Source of the DNA: Actinomucor elegans
Lineage: Eukaryota; Mucoromycota; Mucoromycetes; Mucorales; Mucoraceae
DNA length: 64,000 nt
Direction: 5' to 3'
Assembly: GCA_026027325.1 (NCBI GenBank)
Contig: JAMSLZ010000004.1
Coordinates: forward strand, 2,604,001 to 2,668,000
The notes beneath the pieces were generated by a model that saw only the letters and a program-made list of their open reading frames with translations, searched no databases and was not told where the DNA came from. Positions 48,731 to 60,570 of this stretch are shown here, one piece after another; position 1 is the first letter of the stretch, and each line of letters starts with the position of its first letter. The position numbers and the translations under genes were made by a program.

Positions 48731-49452
48731 ATGTCCTCATTAATAGTAACACTTGTTCGTCATGGAAACACCGACGCCAACAATGAACGTTGGCTACAAG
48801 GTCATGTTGGTAAGATTTGGCTTACAATGGTAAATCACTTGTCCTAATGCTTATATATATATATATATATATAAAAGACACCGAATTGAACAGCAACGGC
48901 CAACAGCAAGCCAAAGATTGTGGCGAGCGTCTCAAAGATGAATTGTTTGATTACATTTATTGCAGTGATTTGAACCGATGCAAACAAACTGCAGCTGCTA
49001 TTTTGACACACCATCCTCATCTTTCTATTGGCTATCATGCGCTACTTCGTGAGCGCGACTTTGGCCAACTGTCTGGTAAACCACTGAAATACCTCAGTAC
49101 AGAATCCCGAAACCAAGACTTGACAGTCGACCAATTTGTGGCTGTCAATCGAGGCGAAAGTGAAACTGTGTTTCAGAAACGCATTAGCAAAGCTTGGCAG
49201 TTCATTGTAGATGATGCTACGAGCCATCAACGCAATCATGTATTGGTGGTGACACATGGTGGGCCTCTGAGACATTTGGCTAGGCTTTGGGTGCAACAAA
49301 AGTATGTATCGGAAGAAGTGGTGGCGCCCGTGGCTCATGGCAATACCGCCGTGACTCGAGTGGATGTAACCAATCAAAGAATATTGGAATTCAATTCGAC
49401 GAGTCACTTGTCATCTATATATGCAAGTCAGCCTCCTCCACCAGCCGTTTAG
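48731..49452 (+). CDS. Histidine phosphatase (phosphoglycerate-mutase-like)
   Basis: Two exons: 48731-48809 and 48878-49452, 217 aa. The first exon carries the catalytic signature LVRHGNTDANNERWLQGHVD (the D is split by the intron), whose His becomes phosphorylated. The second has YIYCSDLNRCKQTAAAIL, LLRERDFGQLSGKPL with the acid/base Glu, and VLVVTHGGPLRHLARL with the second catalytic His. The family dephosphorylates small sugar phosphates and other metabolites; TIGAR or cobalamin-phosphatase-like enzymes are possible relatives, but the substrate is not predictable. The 68-bp intron contains a TA microsatellite (about 48852-48873). Annotation from the ATG at 48817 would lose the RHG motif and give an inactive protein. 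Confidence 0.9.
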
Positions 49453-49978
49453 AAAGGTTTTTTTTTTTTGGCGCTAAAACCTGTTTAGGCGCTCCTTATT
49501 AAAAAGGAAGCACGAGCTGTTGAAGTGATAATAGATATTTTGTCATTGCGAAGAGGGGCTTATTGTTGACATATGGATTGCAAAAAAGGACAAGTGAATA
49601 AACAATAAAGCAAACAAGTAATTTTCAATAACATACGACTATATATTATAGACAGCAACGAATTTTTTTTGATTGTGCTTGGATTAATTAAGCTTTAATT
49701 CGCCGTTATAAAAAGATATCGTGCAGCGTCTAATTAAAGCAAACCTGTACGCAGTATAGGTTACTATAAATGTAGGTTTTACACTGTATTCATAGGAGAA
49801 TACAGAAGATAGAGAGGAGTATTGTATAATGATTATAGAATATGTTACTAGGAGCAGAAAACAAGCTATAGATCCCGCTTTTATTAGTGTGCCAGGGCAA
49901 TAAAGTATAAATATAAATCAAGAATACTTTTTTTTTTGCCTCTTTTTTTTTGTTTTTTCTTCTTCTTTATATATAAAA
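49453..49978. other. Spacer and promoter of the TBC gene
   Basis: No gene. The last 60 bp are a long pyrimidine-rich tract broken by TATATATAAAA directly before the ATG at 49979. Confidence 0.5.
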
Positions 49979-51585
49979 ATGACTACTATTATAAATCAAC
50001 AAGATACCTTTGCGAATAAATTACACGATGATACCCTGACCAACAAGTTTATTGCGTTTTCAGAAGACGACGATGATAGTGCCTGTTCTTCATTTGAGTC
50101 TGAAATGCTTTTTACTCCACCACCTGCTACACCTTCTGAAGACGAACAAAAAGAACATGAAGATATTGACTGGGGTAATTAAACAACAACTCTATTTATA
50201 TGAAACTGGAAACTTATTTTCAATAGAGTTTTGGTCACTGGTGATTTCTGATTATCATCAGTTTAATCAAACACAAAAACAGCAGCTGTCACTGCAAGTG
50301 CAACATGGTATTCCTTCTGCACTCAGAGGCACCATTTGGCCATTAATGGCTAGAAATAAAAAAAACTCATGTATGCAAGAGGATCAATACATACAATTAT
50401 TGAAACAAGAATCTGTATACGAAAAGGCAATCATACGTGACTTGCATCGAACGTTTCCTCACCATCCATTCTTCCAATCAGAAATTGGACAAGAAGCCTT
50501 GTTTAACGTTGTAAAAGCTTATTCAATATATGATCCAGAAGTAGGTTATTGTCAAGGACTGTCTTTTGTAGCAGGGCCATTGCTATTGAACGTAAGATTT
50601 GGTATTGGGGGGTATGAAATGTTATAGTAGCTCATATTTTTTTTTTCTTGCTTAGATGCCGGAGGAAGAAGCGTTTTGTATTTTGGTCCAATTAATGCAA
50701 AATTATGAACTGAGAGGCCACTATACACCCCAGTTGGATTTACTACGACAGCGTTTATTTCAATTTGACGGTTTATTATTGGACCATTTGCCTCATATTC
50801 ATCGCCATTTTACGGAACAAGGCGTACGATCCAACATGTATGCATCACAATGGTTTTTGACTTTGTTTGCATACAAGTTTCCACTGAACGTAGTCTATCG
50901 CATCTATGATACCTTGATTACAGAAGGCGTAGACTGCCTATTTCGCATTGGTTTGGCACTACTGTCTAAAAACCAATCCACCATTTTGTCATTGGAATTT
51001 GAAGCTTTGGTCGTATATCTCAAAGATGATATGCTGACAGTTTACAATGACAACATTACAGATTTACTGAATGAATCATACCATGTCAAAATATGTCCCA
51101 GACGCTTAGATCGATTAGCAAAAGATTATCAAATTGAAACCATCAAAGCAGATACTGAGGCCAGTTTGATTGAATCACTACGAAAAAAGAATCGTATTTT
51201 GACTGAACAATACAAATCATTGGAAACGGAGAACAAGCGGACACAAAAGGAGCATGCGCTGGTCGCAAGCGAGCTGATCACTAAAAAACTAGAATTAACG
51301 CGTATTCATGATGAAAACGATGCCCTGAAACAGCAGACATGTGAACTGCGACGCGTGCTGCAAGCGATACCACAACAGATCGAAGATCAAGTGCAGGCAG
51401 ATATGAACAAATTATGTATTAAGAACCAAGAACTCAATCAAAAGAACGCACAATTACAAGATCAATTGGCTGATATGGAATCTTTAGTGATATCAATTAA
51501 ACTGAAATATGCTCAAACCGAAAGCGAACGTGATACGCTTGTTCAGAAACTAGGTGATTTAAAAAAATGGATGAACACTGTATAA
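49979..51585 (+). CDS. TBC-domain Rab GTPase-activating protein with C-terminal coiled coil
   Basis: Three exons: 49979-50174, 50227-50591 and 50656-51585, 496 aa. It accelerates GTP hydrolysis by Rab GTPases in membrane traffic. The N-terminal 65 residues are acidic and disordered. The TBC domain shows GIPSALRGTIWPLMA, IIRDLHRTFPHHPFF with the arginine finger, YDPEVGYCQGLSFVAGPLL with the glutamine finger, then SNMYASQWFLTLFAYKFPL and RIYDTLITEGVDCLFRIGLA. Both catalytic fingers are present, so GAP activity is expected. From about residue 360 a long coiled coil (heptad-rich, Lys/Glu/Leu) follows. The layout resembles Gyp5/EVI5/RABGAP1-type proteins. The second exon-intron border falls right after the Q-finger region. 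Confidence 0.92.
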
Positions 51586-51774
51586 TAATAAAAAAAACAA
51601 AACAAAAAAAAACGAGTCCCCCCCATATAGAAAACTTTAAAGGCCTGTTTCCACCGAGTCAAGTTTTGTAACCTATGAAAAAAGTGTAAAAAAAAAAATA
51701 GATGTTTTGTCATATATATACCACCTAGTTTCTTGTTTTCTTCCTCTCTCTCTTTCTTTACCTTTTTGTTCAAT

Positions 51775-53224
51775 ATGCTCATTACCAAGATTTCCCGTTC
51801 ATCGCTTGCTTCTATTGTCACTCGTCCCATGACCAAGCGTTTTTACGCTGCCGCTGCTACTAGCGAGGTATGTAAAGTCCGATGATAATATCCTGGGAAA
51901 TATAGACTGATTATTATTACAGCCTGTCAAGAAGACCGCCCTTTATGATTTCCACGTCAAACATGGCGGTAAGATGGTTCCTTTTGCTGGTTATGCTATG
52001 CCTGTCCAATATGCCAATATGGGTATGTTGGCTTCTCATCACCATACGCGTCAAAAGGCTTCCATTTTCGATGTTTCTCATATGCTTCAATCTCGGTAAA
52101 CAGTCTTTTTTAAACTCAAACTAAATCAAATTATATCTAACGCTGTGCATAGTGTTACTGGTAAGGACCGTAAAAAGTTCTTTGAAACATTGGTAGTCGC
52201 TGATTTACACAACTTACCCGTTGGTGAGGGTACCTTGTCCGTATTTACAAATGAACAAGGTGGTATCATTGATGATACCATTGTTATGCAACACGAGGAT
52301 AGCCTTTACGTGGTTTCCAACGCTGGTTGTGCCGATAAGGATTTAGCTCATATCCGTAAGCATCTTGCCGAATTCCAAAAGAAGGGTGGCGATGTTGATT
52401 TCAACGTCATTACCGATCATTCCTTGATTGCTATTCAAGGTCCTAAGGCTGCTGCTGCTTTGGAAGGTTTAGTTGGTAAGAGTTTGCAAGATTTCAGTTT
52501 CATGCATGGAAAGTATATGGATGTAGCTGGTGTTCCTTGTCATATTGCTCGTTCTGGTTATACCGGTGAAGATGGTTTTGAGGTAATGATTGGCAGTATA
52601 TAAATGTGGGGAAAGTAGGTTCTATTGTGTACTAATGGTCTTTGACATAGCTCTCTGTCCCTACTCCAGAAATCGTGACTATCACTGAAAAATTATTGGC
52701 ACATCCTGATGTTGAAATGGCCGGTCTCGGTGCTCGTGATTCTCTTCGTCTTGAAGCTGGTCTCTGTCTTTATGGTAACGATATTGATGAAACCACCACA
52801 CCTGTTGAGGCCGGTTTAACATGGACCATTGGTAAGTCTGAAAGTTTATGCAAAATGTGTATCACTAACATAGTTTTTTTTTATAAATATATTAGCTAAA
52901 TCTCGTCGTGAAACTGGTGGTTTCTTGGGTGCCGAACATATCTTGCCTCAAATCAAGGGCGGTGTTACTCGTCGTCGTGTCGGTCTTTTTGTTGAAGGTG
53001 CTCCTGCTCGTGGTGGTGCTGAAATCTTGAACAAGCAAGGTGAGGTCATTGGTACTGTTACTTCTGGCTGTCCTTCTCCTATCCTCAAAAAGAACATTGC
53101 TATTGGTTATGTCAAGAACGGTTCTCACAAAAAAGGTACTGAGTTGGATGTCAAGGTCAGAAACAAACTTCAAAAAGCTGTAATCACCAAGATGCCCTTT
53201 GTTGAATCCAACTATCACAAATAA
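51775..53224 (+). CDS. GCV1: Aminomethyltransferase, glycine cleavage system T protein, mitochondrial
   Basis: Five exons: 51775-51867, 51923-52095, 52153-52582, 52651-52831 and 52896-53224, 401 aa. In the glycine cleavage complex it takes the aminomethyl group from lipoylated H protein and transfers the methylene to tetrahydrofolate, releasing ammonia. The first 28 residues ([20 protein letters not shown]) are Arg/Ser-rich without acids, a mitochondrial presequence. Family landmarks: [86 protein letters not shown] then VEAGLTWTI, and RVGL … [18 protein letters not shown] near the end. It starts 189 bp after the TBC stop on the same strand; no functional link is implied. Confidence 0.95.
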
Positions 53225-55683
53225 TTAGATCATGTTCTCTCTTTTTGTACTATTATTCATTTTCATTAAATACGCGCGCTTTCTTTTCATACACTTTATG
53301 CCTTTTATAGTTAATGTTAAGTTTTTTTTTTTTTTTTTTTTTTTTTACGACAGAAAATATAGGTCATAGTTTCAGCCAAGAAAGATAGAACAAACCAAGT
53401 TTGAGAAATCCAGAGAACACCACTGTCTAAATAGGAATCAATAGGGAAAATTGGCTAATAAAGGTGAATGAATCAATACATGCGATCAAAGCATCCGATA
53501 CCCTAGAGACCAATGAAAATTTATCAGACTCCATAGCTCTTTGTGAGTAGTGTCTCTATTGTCCAGATGCGACATTGGACTGGGATGGGACAACGAGCAA
53601 TGATCCAAGTAACGGACTGAGCATTTTATATGAAATATTGTTAATCATTGTCAAACATATTAGATTAATCTTACACAGTAGCTTCAAAAAGGACTAAATA
53701 GGTTGTGTGGTTCATTCAGGAGATGCAAAACTAATCTAATGCGACATTTAACCGAGATCTGTCAATAGATCTATTGATCATTATGTCATGTTTCATGTAT
53801 GTCATTTAGCACACATCCCTTTAACATAATATACTTATCGTTTCAGCCAAATGATAGCCTTGCATAATAGAAGAAGCGTTTCATGCAGAGCATATACTAG
53901 TCATCTGATGCGAAGTTATCTGTTGAAAATGACAGTTTCTGAAAAACTTGTAAAAAACGGATCAGGTTTAAAATTTTGAAATCGATACTTGTTTTGTAAG
54001 ACTCAAAGAATGCATTTTGGAGGTATAATCAATCCGTGTTTTGGATTTATTACATAAAAGAGCATGCAATTAGATTTTTGTTGTGTTTTTATTGTATATT
54101 TCACATTCGAGCTATAGCCTCATTTGTAAAAAAAAAAAAAAAAAAAAATAGCTTTTTTTATAACTAACAACTCAATCGTTTAACAATACTGGTAAGCAAT
54201 GTTTATACCACAAGATATACAATTGAACGCAATATACATTCTCTACTGAAATATGTTTTAGGCTTCAATAATTCTTTGCCAATAAAACAAGGACATCAAA
54301 AATTTTTGAAGTTGACACAGAAAGTAAGAGAATTCAATAATTACATTTGAACCAGTTTATTTTACGGGATTGAAGACATTTTAAAGATATAGTTTAAAAT
54401 GTAATGCAATCTTGTTGGAGCATTCCAATTTATGTGCTGTGATGTTTTTGCTTGTCATATAAAAGCTATTAAAGACCGAATTATTTCAATTTAAGCGGGG
54501 CCCCTAATCTCCAGTTTAAGTGTAATGTAGCGATCGGATAGTTAGAGAGCCCTAGCATTTTTTTTTGGAAGGATTACATGGTATATCTATTATTCATAAT
54601 GGACTTTCAATTTTTTTTCCCCTTCGCATCGCAACATTCACTAGACAGAGTAATGACTGTGGTGTTAATTTACAGCTAATTATTGACAAGTGTATTATAC
54701 TGGTAGTGTTGCAACTAAATTTTTTAAACAGATAAAGCAGTTTATTTTAAGTATGCATCACCTATTAGATGCGATATTTAATTTGGATCAGTAGATCCAG
54801 CTTACATGAAATGTATGTAATTCATTGCCTACTATTAATGTATAGTGTACTCTTGGTATCTTCGTCAAACAAAAGTTCTAACAGGTTTCATTGCCTCATT
54901 ATGAACCTGATCAAGTCATCAGATGTGGTATTAGAACCGAGATCGATGTCAATTATCTATAAAAGTTTAAAATGGAAGAAAATCTTCCAAAAGCAACACA
55001 TATCATATGCACTATTTGACAAATACCATCACTTCTTTAGTATTTTGTTCAGGATTTGTAAGTGTCATCTTCAAAAACTGATAAGTAATAGAGATTGGGC
55101 ATAGTTGCAAATATTCCAAAATATTTTGTGCGCATTTTCTTTTTGTGTAATATGTAAGGCTTGAGCTAAAATCGTATTAATATAGTATATAAAATACAAG
55201 GTTTATCAAGGATAGCTATATGAATAAAAAGTAATATCGAATGAAATTTAAATCATTTCATGCGCAATTGAGTGTTACGGAAACCTTGTTAAAACATCTT
55301 TTGCGTGTAGTGCGCATTTTTGTATTAGTAGGAGTCAGTTTATGGTTCATATATATATATATATATATTTTGAGATGGTTCAGCGAGGCCTCAGGTACGT
55401 ACTACCTGCTAATTCTCCGATGACCAATGAAAATACATAATATTGACTCAACAAGTAGGTCAAAAATAATTTGAATTATTCCTTTGCTAGTATAGTTGTC
55501 ATTTAGAGGCAAGGTCTACAATACAACTGTTCTAATATCTCTTGAAAGAATACATATATATTTTTTTTATTTTTTTGTATTTTTCTACATAAACTCGACT
55601 GATTATATATAATATATAAGACAATGAAATGAGCCAAATACAACAATGGCATATATCTTGATCAATTCAACTAGGCGTTTAAC

Positions 55684-55733
<50 letters not shown>

Positions 55734-55951
55734 AGTGAAGCAATGTAGAAATGCTACTTGGAAGGTGTCGGTTTGATCAAGTATATCCCAGCGCGTCTAT
55801 AAATCCATGACAATACGGCCGGCCCTTTTCCAATTTAGGCTTTGCACCTCAACCTTTTTTTTTCGAGGTCCTACTTATAAAAATTTAATTATCCTTGCAT
55901 TCTACGCACTGTGTTTCTTTCTTTCTTTATAAATTAACTCGAGATCTATAC
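53225..55951. other. Long intergenic region with repeats and homopolymers
   Basis: No gene supported; the 111-codon ORF at 54769-55104 overlaps two repeat copies. A 25-T run lies at 53322-53346, a run of about 21 A near 54128, a TATA microsatellite near 55350, and a 44-A run at 55688-55731. Several degenerate repeat copies lie at 53562-54950. TATAAAAA near 55876 may be the calcineurin TATA box. Confidence 0.5.
53562..54950 (+). repeat. Degenerate dispersed repeat, cluster of five copies
   Basis: Copies at 53562-53591, 53736-53763, about 53900-53930, 54764-54792 and 54918-54950. The best reads CTAATGCGACATTTAACCGA then GATCTGTC. Flanks after the core share ATGAAATGTATGT(A/C)ATT-like sequence in two copies. 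Confidence 0.55.
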
Positions 55952-58034
55952 ATGATGGAAGAGATTGAAAGCCCAGCCTTGATGAGACTTCGTAACAAAC
56001 CTGAAGCACCTCGTATTGATTTTACTGTATATACACAAGAAGATGGTACCATTGTGAGTACAAGAGATCGAGTTATCAAAGGTATAAAAAAAAAAGAACC
56101 CAGGTTATTTTTTGAAGGCGCGTCTACTTAACATTTTATTTTTGAATAGATGTTCCGGCGCCTGCTACTAGTTTACCTACTGACGAAGAATTTTGGAGCA
56201 AAGAAAGACCTGGGTTACCCGATATTAAATTTTTGAAGGATCATTTTTACAGAGAGGGAAGGTTAACAGAGGAACAGGCATTGAGTATTCTCGAGAAGGG
56301 TACCGAGATTCTGAAGACTGAACCTAATCTTTTGGAAGTTGGGGCACCTATCACTGGTAATTGCTTTAAAAAAAAGTGTTTCATATCCCAAGATGATCTG
56401 ACCTTCTGGGCCATAGTTTGTGGTGATATTCATGGTCAGTATTATGATTTAATGAAGTTATTTGAGGTTGGAGGTGATCCAGCAAACACTACCTATCTTT
56501 TTCTCGGTGACTATGTCGATAGAGGTTATTTTTCAATCGAGGTATGTTATGTACCAAAAAAGAAAAAGAAAAGAAATAGTCTTGTATCTCATCATATTCT
56601 TCTCCACTATAGTGTGTCTTGTATTTATGGTCTTTAAAGATGTGGTATCCAAATAGTTTCTTTCTACTCCGTGGTAATCATGAGTGCAGGCACTTGACAG
56701 ATTATTTTACTTTTAAAATTGAATGTAAGATATACACTTTGTATTCTAATGCGTATAACTCATTGATAGATTGCAGGCCGTCATAAATATACTGAAAGTG
56801 TATACGAAGCATGTATGAACTCTTTTTGTTCATTACCATTAGCTGCAATTATGAATAGACAGTTCTTGTGTATCCATGGTGGTCTTTCGCCCGAGTTACA
56901 GACATTGGATGATTTAAAAAAGGTAACTTGGGCCTCTGTCTGGTTTACTTTGTTACTCATCAAAAAAAAAAAAAAAAAAAAAAGATTGACAGATTCCGCG
57001 AGCCACCTACGCATGGTTTAATGTGTGATCTTCTTTGGTCTGATCCACTTGAAGAATTTGGACAAGAAAAGACAAACGAAACCTTTATTCATAATCATGT
57101 TCGAGGTTGTTCGTATTTCTTTAGTTACCATGCTGCTTGTCAGTTCTTGGAAAGAAACAACTTGTTGTCCATTATTCGAGCTCACGAAGCCCAAGATGCA
57201 GGGTAAAATGAATACAAAGTAGCCAAACAAGAATCTAATACTCTATTCTAGCTACCGTATGTATAGAAAGAGTAAAACAACATCTTTTCCTTCTGTCATG
57301 ACTATTTTCTCTGCACCAAACTATCTTGATGTATACAATAACAAGGCTGCAGTGCTGAAATACGAAAACAACGTTATGAATATTCGACAATTTAATTGCA
57401 CACCACATCCTTATTGGTTGCCCAACTTTATGGATGTATTCTCTTGGAGTTTACCTTTTGTAGGAGAAAAGAGTAAGTTTTTTCTTCTTGTTATTGCAAT
57501 TGCTATCCTTTTTTTTTAACCTCTGTCATTAGTCACTGATATGTTGATTGCTGTACTAAATGTTTGCAGTAAAGAAGAACTAGCTGAAGATGAAAAGATG
57601 CTAGAGGACAAACCAAATAATGCTGCAGATGATGCAGAGCAACGTAGAATTGTCATTCGTAACAAGATCATGGCTGTTGGTAAAATATCTCGCGTATTCT
57701 CTGTATTACGTGAGAATTCGGAACGTGTCATGGAGTTGAAATCTCTGTCTCCTACTGGCAAACTGCCATTGGGTACATTAGCATTAGGTGTAGAAGGCTT
57801 AAAGTCAGGTAAAATAGTAGTATCACTTTTTAGGGTATAGCGTATTAACTGTCATCTATAGCTATTACTACGTTTGAAGAAGCTAAACGTTCCGATCTAG
57901 AAAATGAACGTTTACCACCTACACGTGAAGTGAAGGAGCAGCTTTTAAAAGAAGAAACAGACAGTAAAATCCGCACAGCTGTTAATGAACAAGACCAGAT
58001 AATGGAAGAAGTAGCTGATGCCATGTTTGATTAA
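55952..58034 (+). CDS. cnaA: Calcineurin A, catalytic subunit (Ser/Thr phosphatase 2B)
   Basis: Nine exons by eye: 55952-56081, 56150-56356, 56417-56541, 56613-56724, 56777-56922, 56985-57202, 57252-57472, 57533-57808 and 57862-58034, 535 aa (one less from the second ATG, 55955). Ca2+/calmodulin-dependent phosphatase acting with calcineurin B. Metal-centre motifs: [39 protein letters not shown], then [20 protein letters not shown] and HEAQDAGYRMY. The calcineurin B-binding helix, the calmodulin-binding segment ([20 protein letters not shown]) and the autoinhibitory segment ([19 protein letters not shown]) are all present, so regulation is complete. The intron before exon 6 ends in 22 A residues followed by G, so its acceptor lacks a pyrimidine tract. 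In Mucorales calcineurin controls dimorphism and is the FK506 target. Confidence 0.96.
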
Positions 58035-58197
58035 AAATCCCGAGAAAGATATTCATTGTAATAATACCAAGTTGCGTGTTTTTGTAGCACCAACGTTATA
58101 ATATAAAAGGAAAGCAATAAACAAACTTTTCTATTTGAATTAAAGTTCGCTAGTGGAGATTTAACAATAACAATACCCTTTCTTCTTCTATTTTACC

Positions 58198-59631
58198 ATG
58201 GACGGAGTATTTCCTTGTCATAAGAAGTCTTTGCACTATAGTTGCTCTACTCCAAGTTCCCGGCTTGTTCATTCACCACCTTTAAAGCCTAATACACCTC
58301 AGCGAGTTCCAAGAAAACCTGTGGTACATAACCCAATGCTGAAAGGTTCACCGCATGAATTACCTCTAAAACGATCTCCAAGGCCTTTTAATAAAAACTA
58401 TGCAGCAGCTGATACTATACATCCCAACCGCGTGAGAACGTGCAGTCAAGTAACACCTATCAGAACACCCTCTACTTCTCCTGCCATCCTATCCAAGACT
58501 GAAAAGCGCATTCAAACAAGAAGACACTCGCAAGGTTCACATATTACTCAGAATGAAAATGACGATGATCGCTCCAGCAGTAATAGCAGTACCAAGTCAA
58601 ATACTGCAAGCAGCAAGTCAACTACCGCCACTAGGTCAACTGCATCCTCCATCAGCAGTAGTGGTAGTAACAAATCAACCACTACCTTCTGGTATCCTCG
58701 AACCGAAAGCCAGACCGAGCCTTTGCAGCCTCTGAAACGAGGTCTAAGCAAAAAGTTACGTGGCCTATTACAACCACACCGCACTCAAATCGAAGAGGGT
58801 GCTACCAAAGAGCAGCACATCCAAGACTGCCAAACCAGTTTACAACGTTGCCAATCCCCTTCACTATCCAACAACGATAACCCATTCCGCATCCTTGCTC
58901 ATCAAAATACGCAATCTAATCAATACCACCAAGTCGACTTTTCGCAAGTAGACAACTATGCTTCCACTGTCCAGCAACGCGGCCCTCTACTGACACCCAC
59001 TCTGCTTTCACAAAAATTCTTGGTAAGACCTTACCGTCGAGACTTATTTCGCTTACGCGCGCTGTTCATTTGGGTGGTTCAAAACATTAGACCCACATAC
59101 CATCAGAGAAGACACGATTTGTTATTGTTACAAATGCAAGAAATGCAAGAAGTAGTACCGATGACGCCTTCCAAGTCATCCCAGTTGCGACATCGATTGA
59201 GTCGTATGGCGTTAGCGGACGATGTAGTGGAAGCACCTTCTCAAAAACTAGACGCTATGCATTTGTTGGAGGAGGAAGCAACGTGTTTATTGGCAGAAAC
59301 TATGGTGTCTTCGAATTATATGGAAGAATCAGCAGATGAGGTGCTGGAGAAGCGAGTTTGCAAGTCAGCTTTTGGTATGGCACATTTGTTTGTCGCTATG
59401 GCTTTAGCTGCTGGATTTGAAGAAGCTCGAGTTATATATGGGTATTTAAAAGGTGTGTTATTAGTTAGGTAAAAGAAAAAAATATATATATAAGGGGGGA
59501 GTTAAAAACAACAACGTACTCATGCACATGAATAGCACCTAAAGATACTGTATCGACTTTGGAAAGAAAACTACCATTGAATCATGCTTGGTGTTCAGGT
59601 AAAAATAACTTTTTTGTTGGAATTTAAATGT

Positions 59632-59666
<35 letters not shown>

Positions 59667-60570
59667 AATAGCGCCATATATAGTAAAAATGGATGATGAA
59701 TACTATATGATTGATTGTTGGTTAGCATCACCCTTCTATCCGCAAAATGATAACAAAATGCAACCTCATTGGTTCTTAGCTAAACCGGTTGACATGATAC
59801 TCTCCCATTTTCCTAAACACCATCATGACCAGTATCTCGGCCCTCCCATTTCATCATTGGCCTTCTTCCGTCTTCCCTATGTGCGTAATGCGTTCTTTTG
59901 GCACCGCATGCATGTTCTGGCCTATCATACGCAACTCAACAAAGATGATAGCGTCTTTTATCTCAGCTTTCAACTCTTACAACCCAATATCAGTTGTTAT
60001 GCTGAGACAGAAAGTGATGATGGTACTTGTACTCGTGGATTGGCGCAATGCCTCACTGACGATCACGACAAACGCCTCTGCAAGGTCAAAGCGGTCCTGG
60101 CACCTCATCAAACAGGCGGATGGCTCAAAATCTATGCTGGACCCAAAGCAACACCTGCCACTACACACCCTACACTAGAACCTGTCAGTAAACACCATTA
60201 TCCTTTAGCATTCTGTGTGCGTATCGAGACAAGTATGCCTCTTCAACAATCATTTGATTTTGTCAAGTTGTACGTGGATCATAATGAGTTTTATGTGCAG
60301 CAGCCACAATGCTATCAATTGTATCCTTTACAAACATACCATTTTGTGATTAGAGCGAATCGATTAGATCATCGTGCAGCAACACATCACAAGTTGGCAA
60401 TCAAGAGTCCTAGCGGCAAGCTGTCCAAGCTGATGTATTATCCACAAGATCAGACATACGATGGGTCTGTGACAGTGTCTGAAGCTGGTAAATGGTCTTT
60501 AGTTTGTTTGTTGCATCATACCGGCGGATCATATACAGTAGCTACGTGGTCTTGTAGTATAAGTAAATAA
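58198..60570 (+). CDS. Transglutaminase-fold protein (Cyk3/KY-like), cytokinesis-type
   Basis: Three exons: 58198-59452, 59536-59598 (63 bp) and 59684-60570, 734 aa. Residues 1-270 or so are low-complexity, basic, Ser/Thr/Pro-rich. The transglutaminase-like core is split by both introns: KRVCKSAFGMAHLFVAMALA then AGFEEARVIYGYLKG (Cys), LPLNHAWCSVKMDDEYYMID (His and Asp) and CWLASPFYPQ. A putative Cys-His-Asp triad is thus present. A long beta-rich C-terminal region follows, as in fungal Cyk3 and animal KY proteins, which mostly act as scaffolds at the division site or cytoskeleton. No SH3 domain is seen, unlike yeast Cyk3. The second intron contains a run of 30 A. Separate ORF calls at 58198 and 59584 are one gene; 163 bp separate it from calcineurin. 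Confidence 0.82.

Noticed and set aside
48470..48743. Opposed short ORFs before the histidine phosphatase
   Set aside because: They overlap each other on opposite strands and cover the likely promoter.
48817..49452. Histidine phosphatase starting at the ATG at 48817
   Set aside because: That start lies in the intron and omits the catalytic RHG; the upstream exon at 48731 restores it.
54769..55104. 111-codon plus-strand ORF
   Set aside because: Built over two copies of the dispersed repeat; no coding features.
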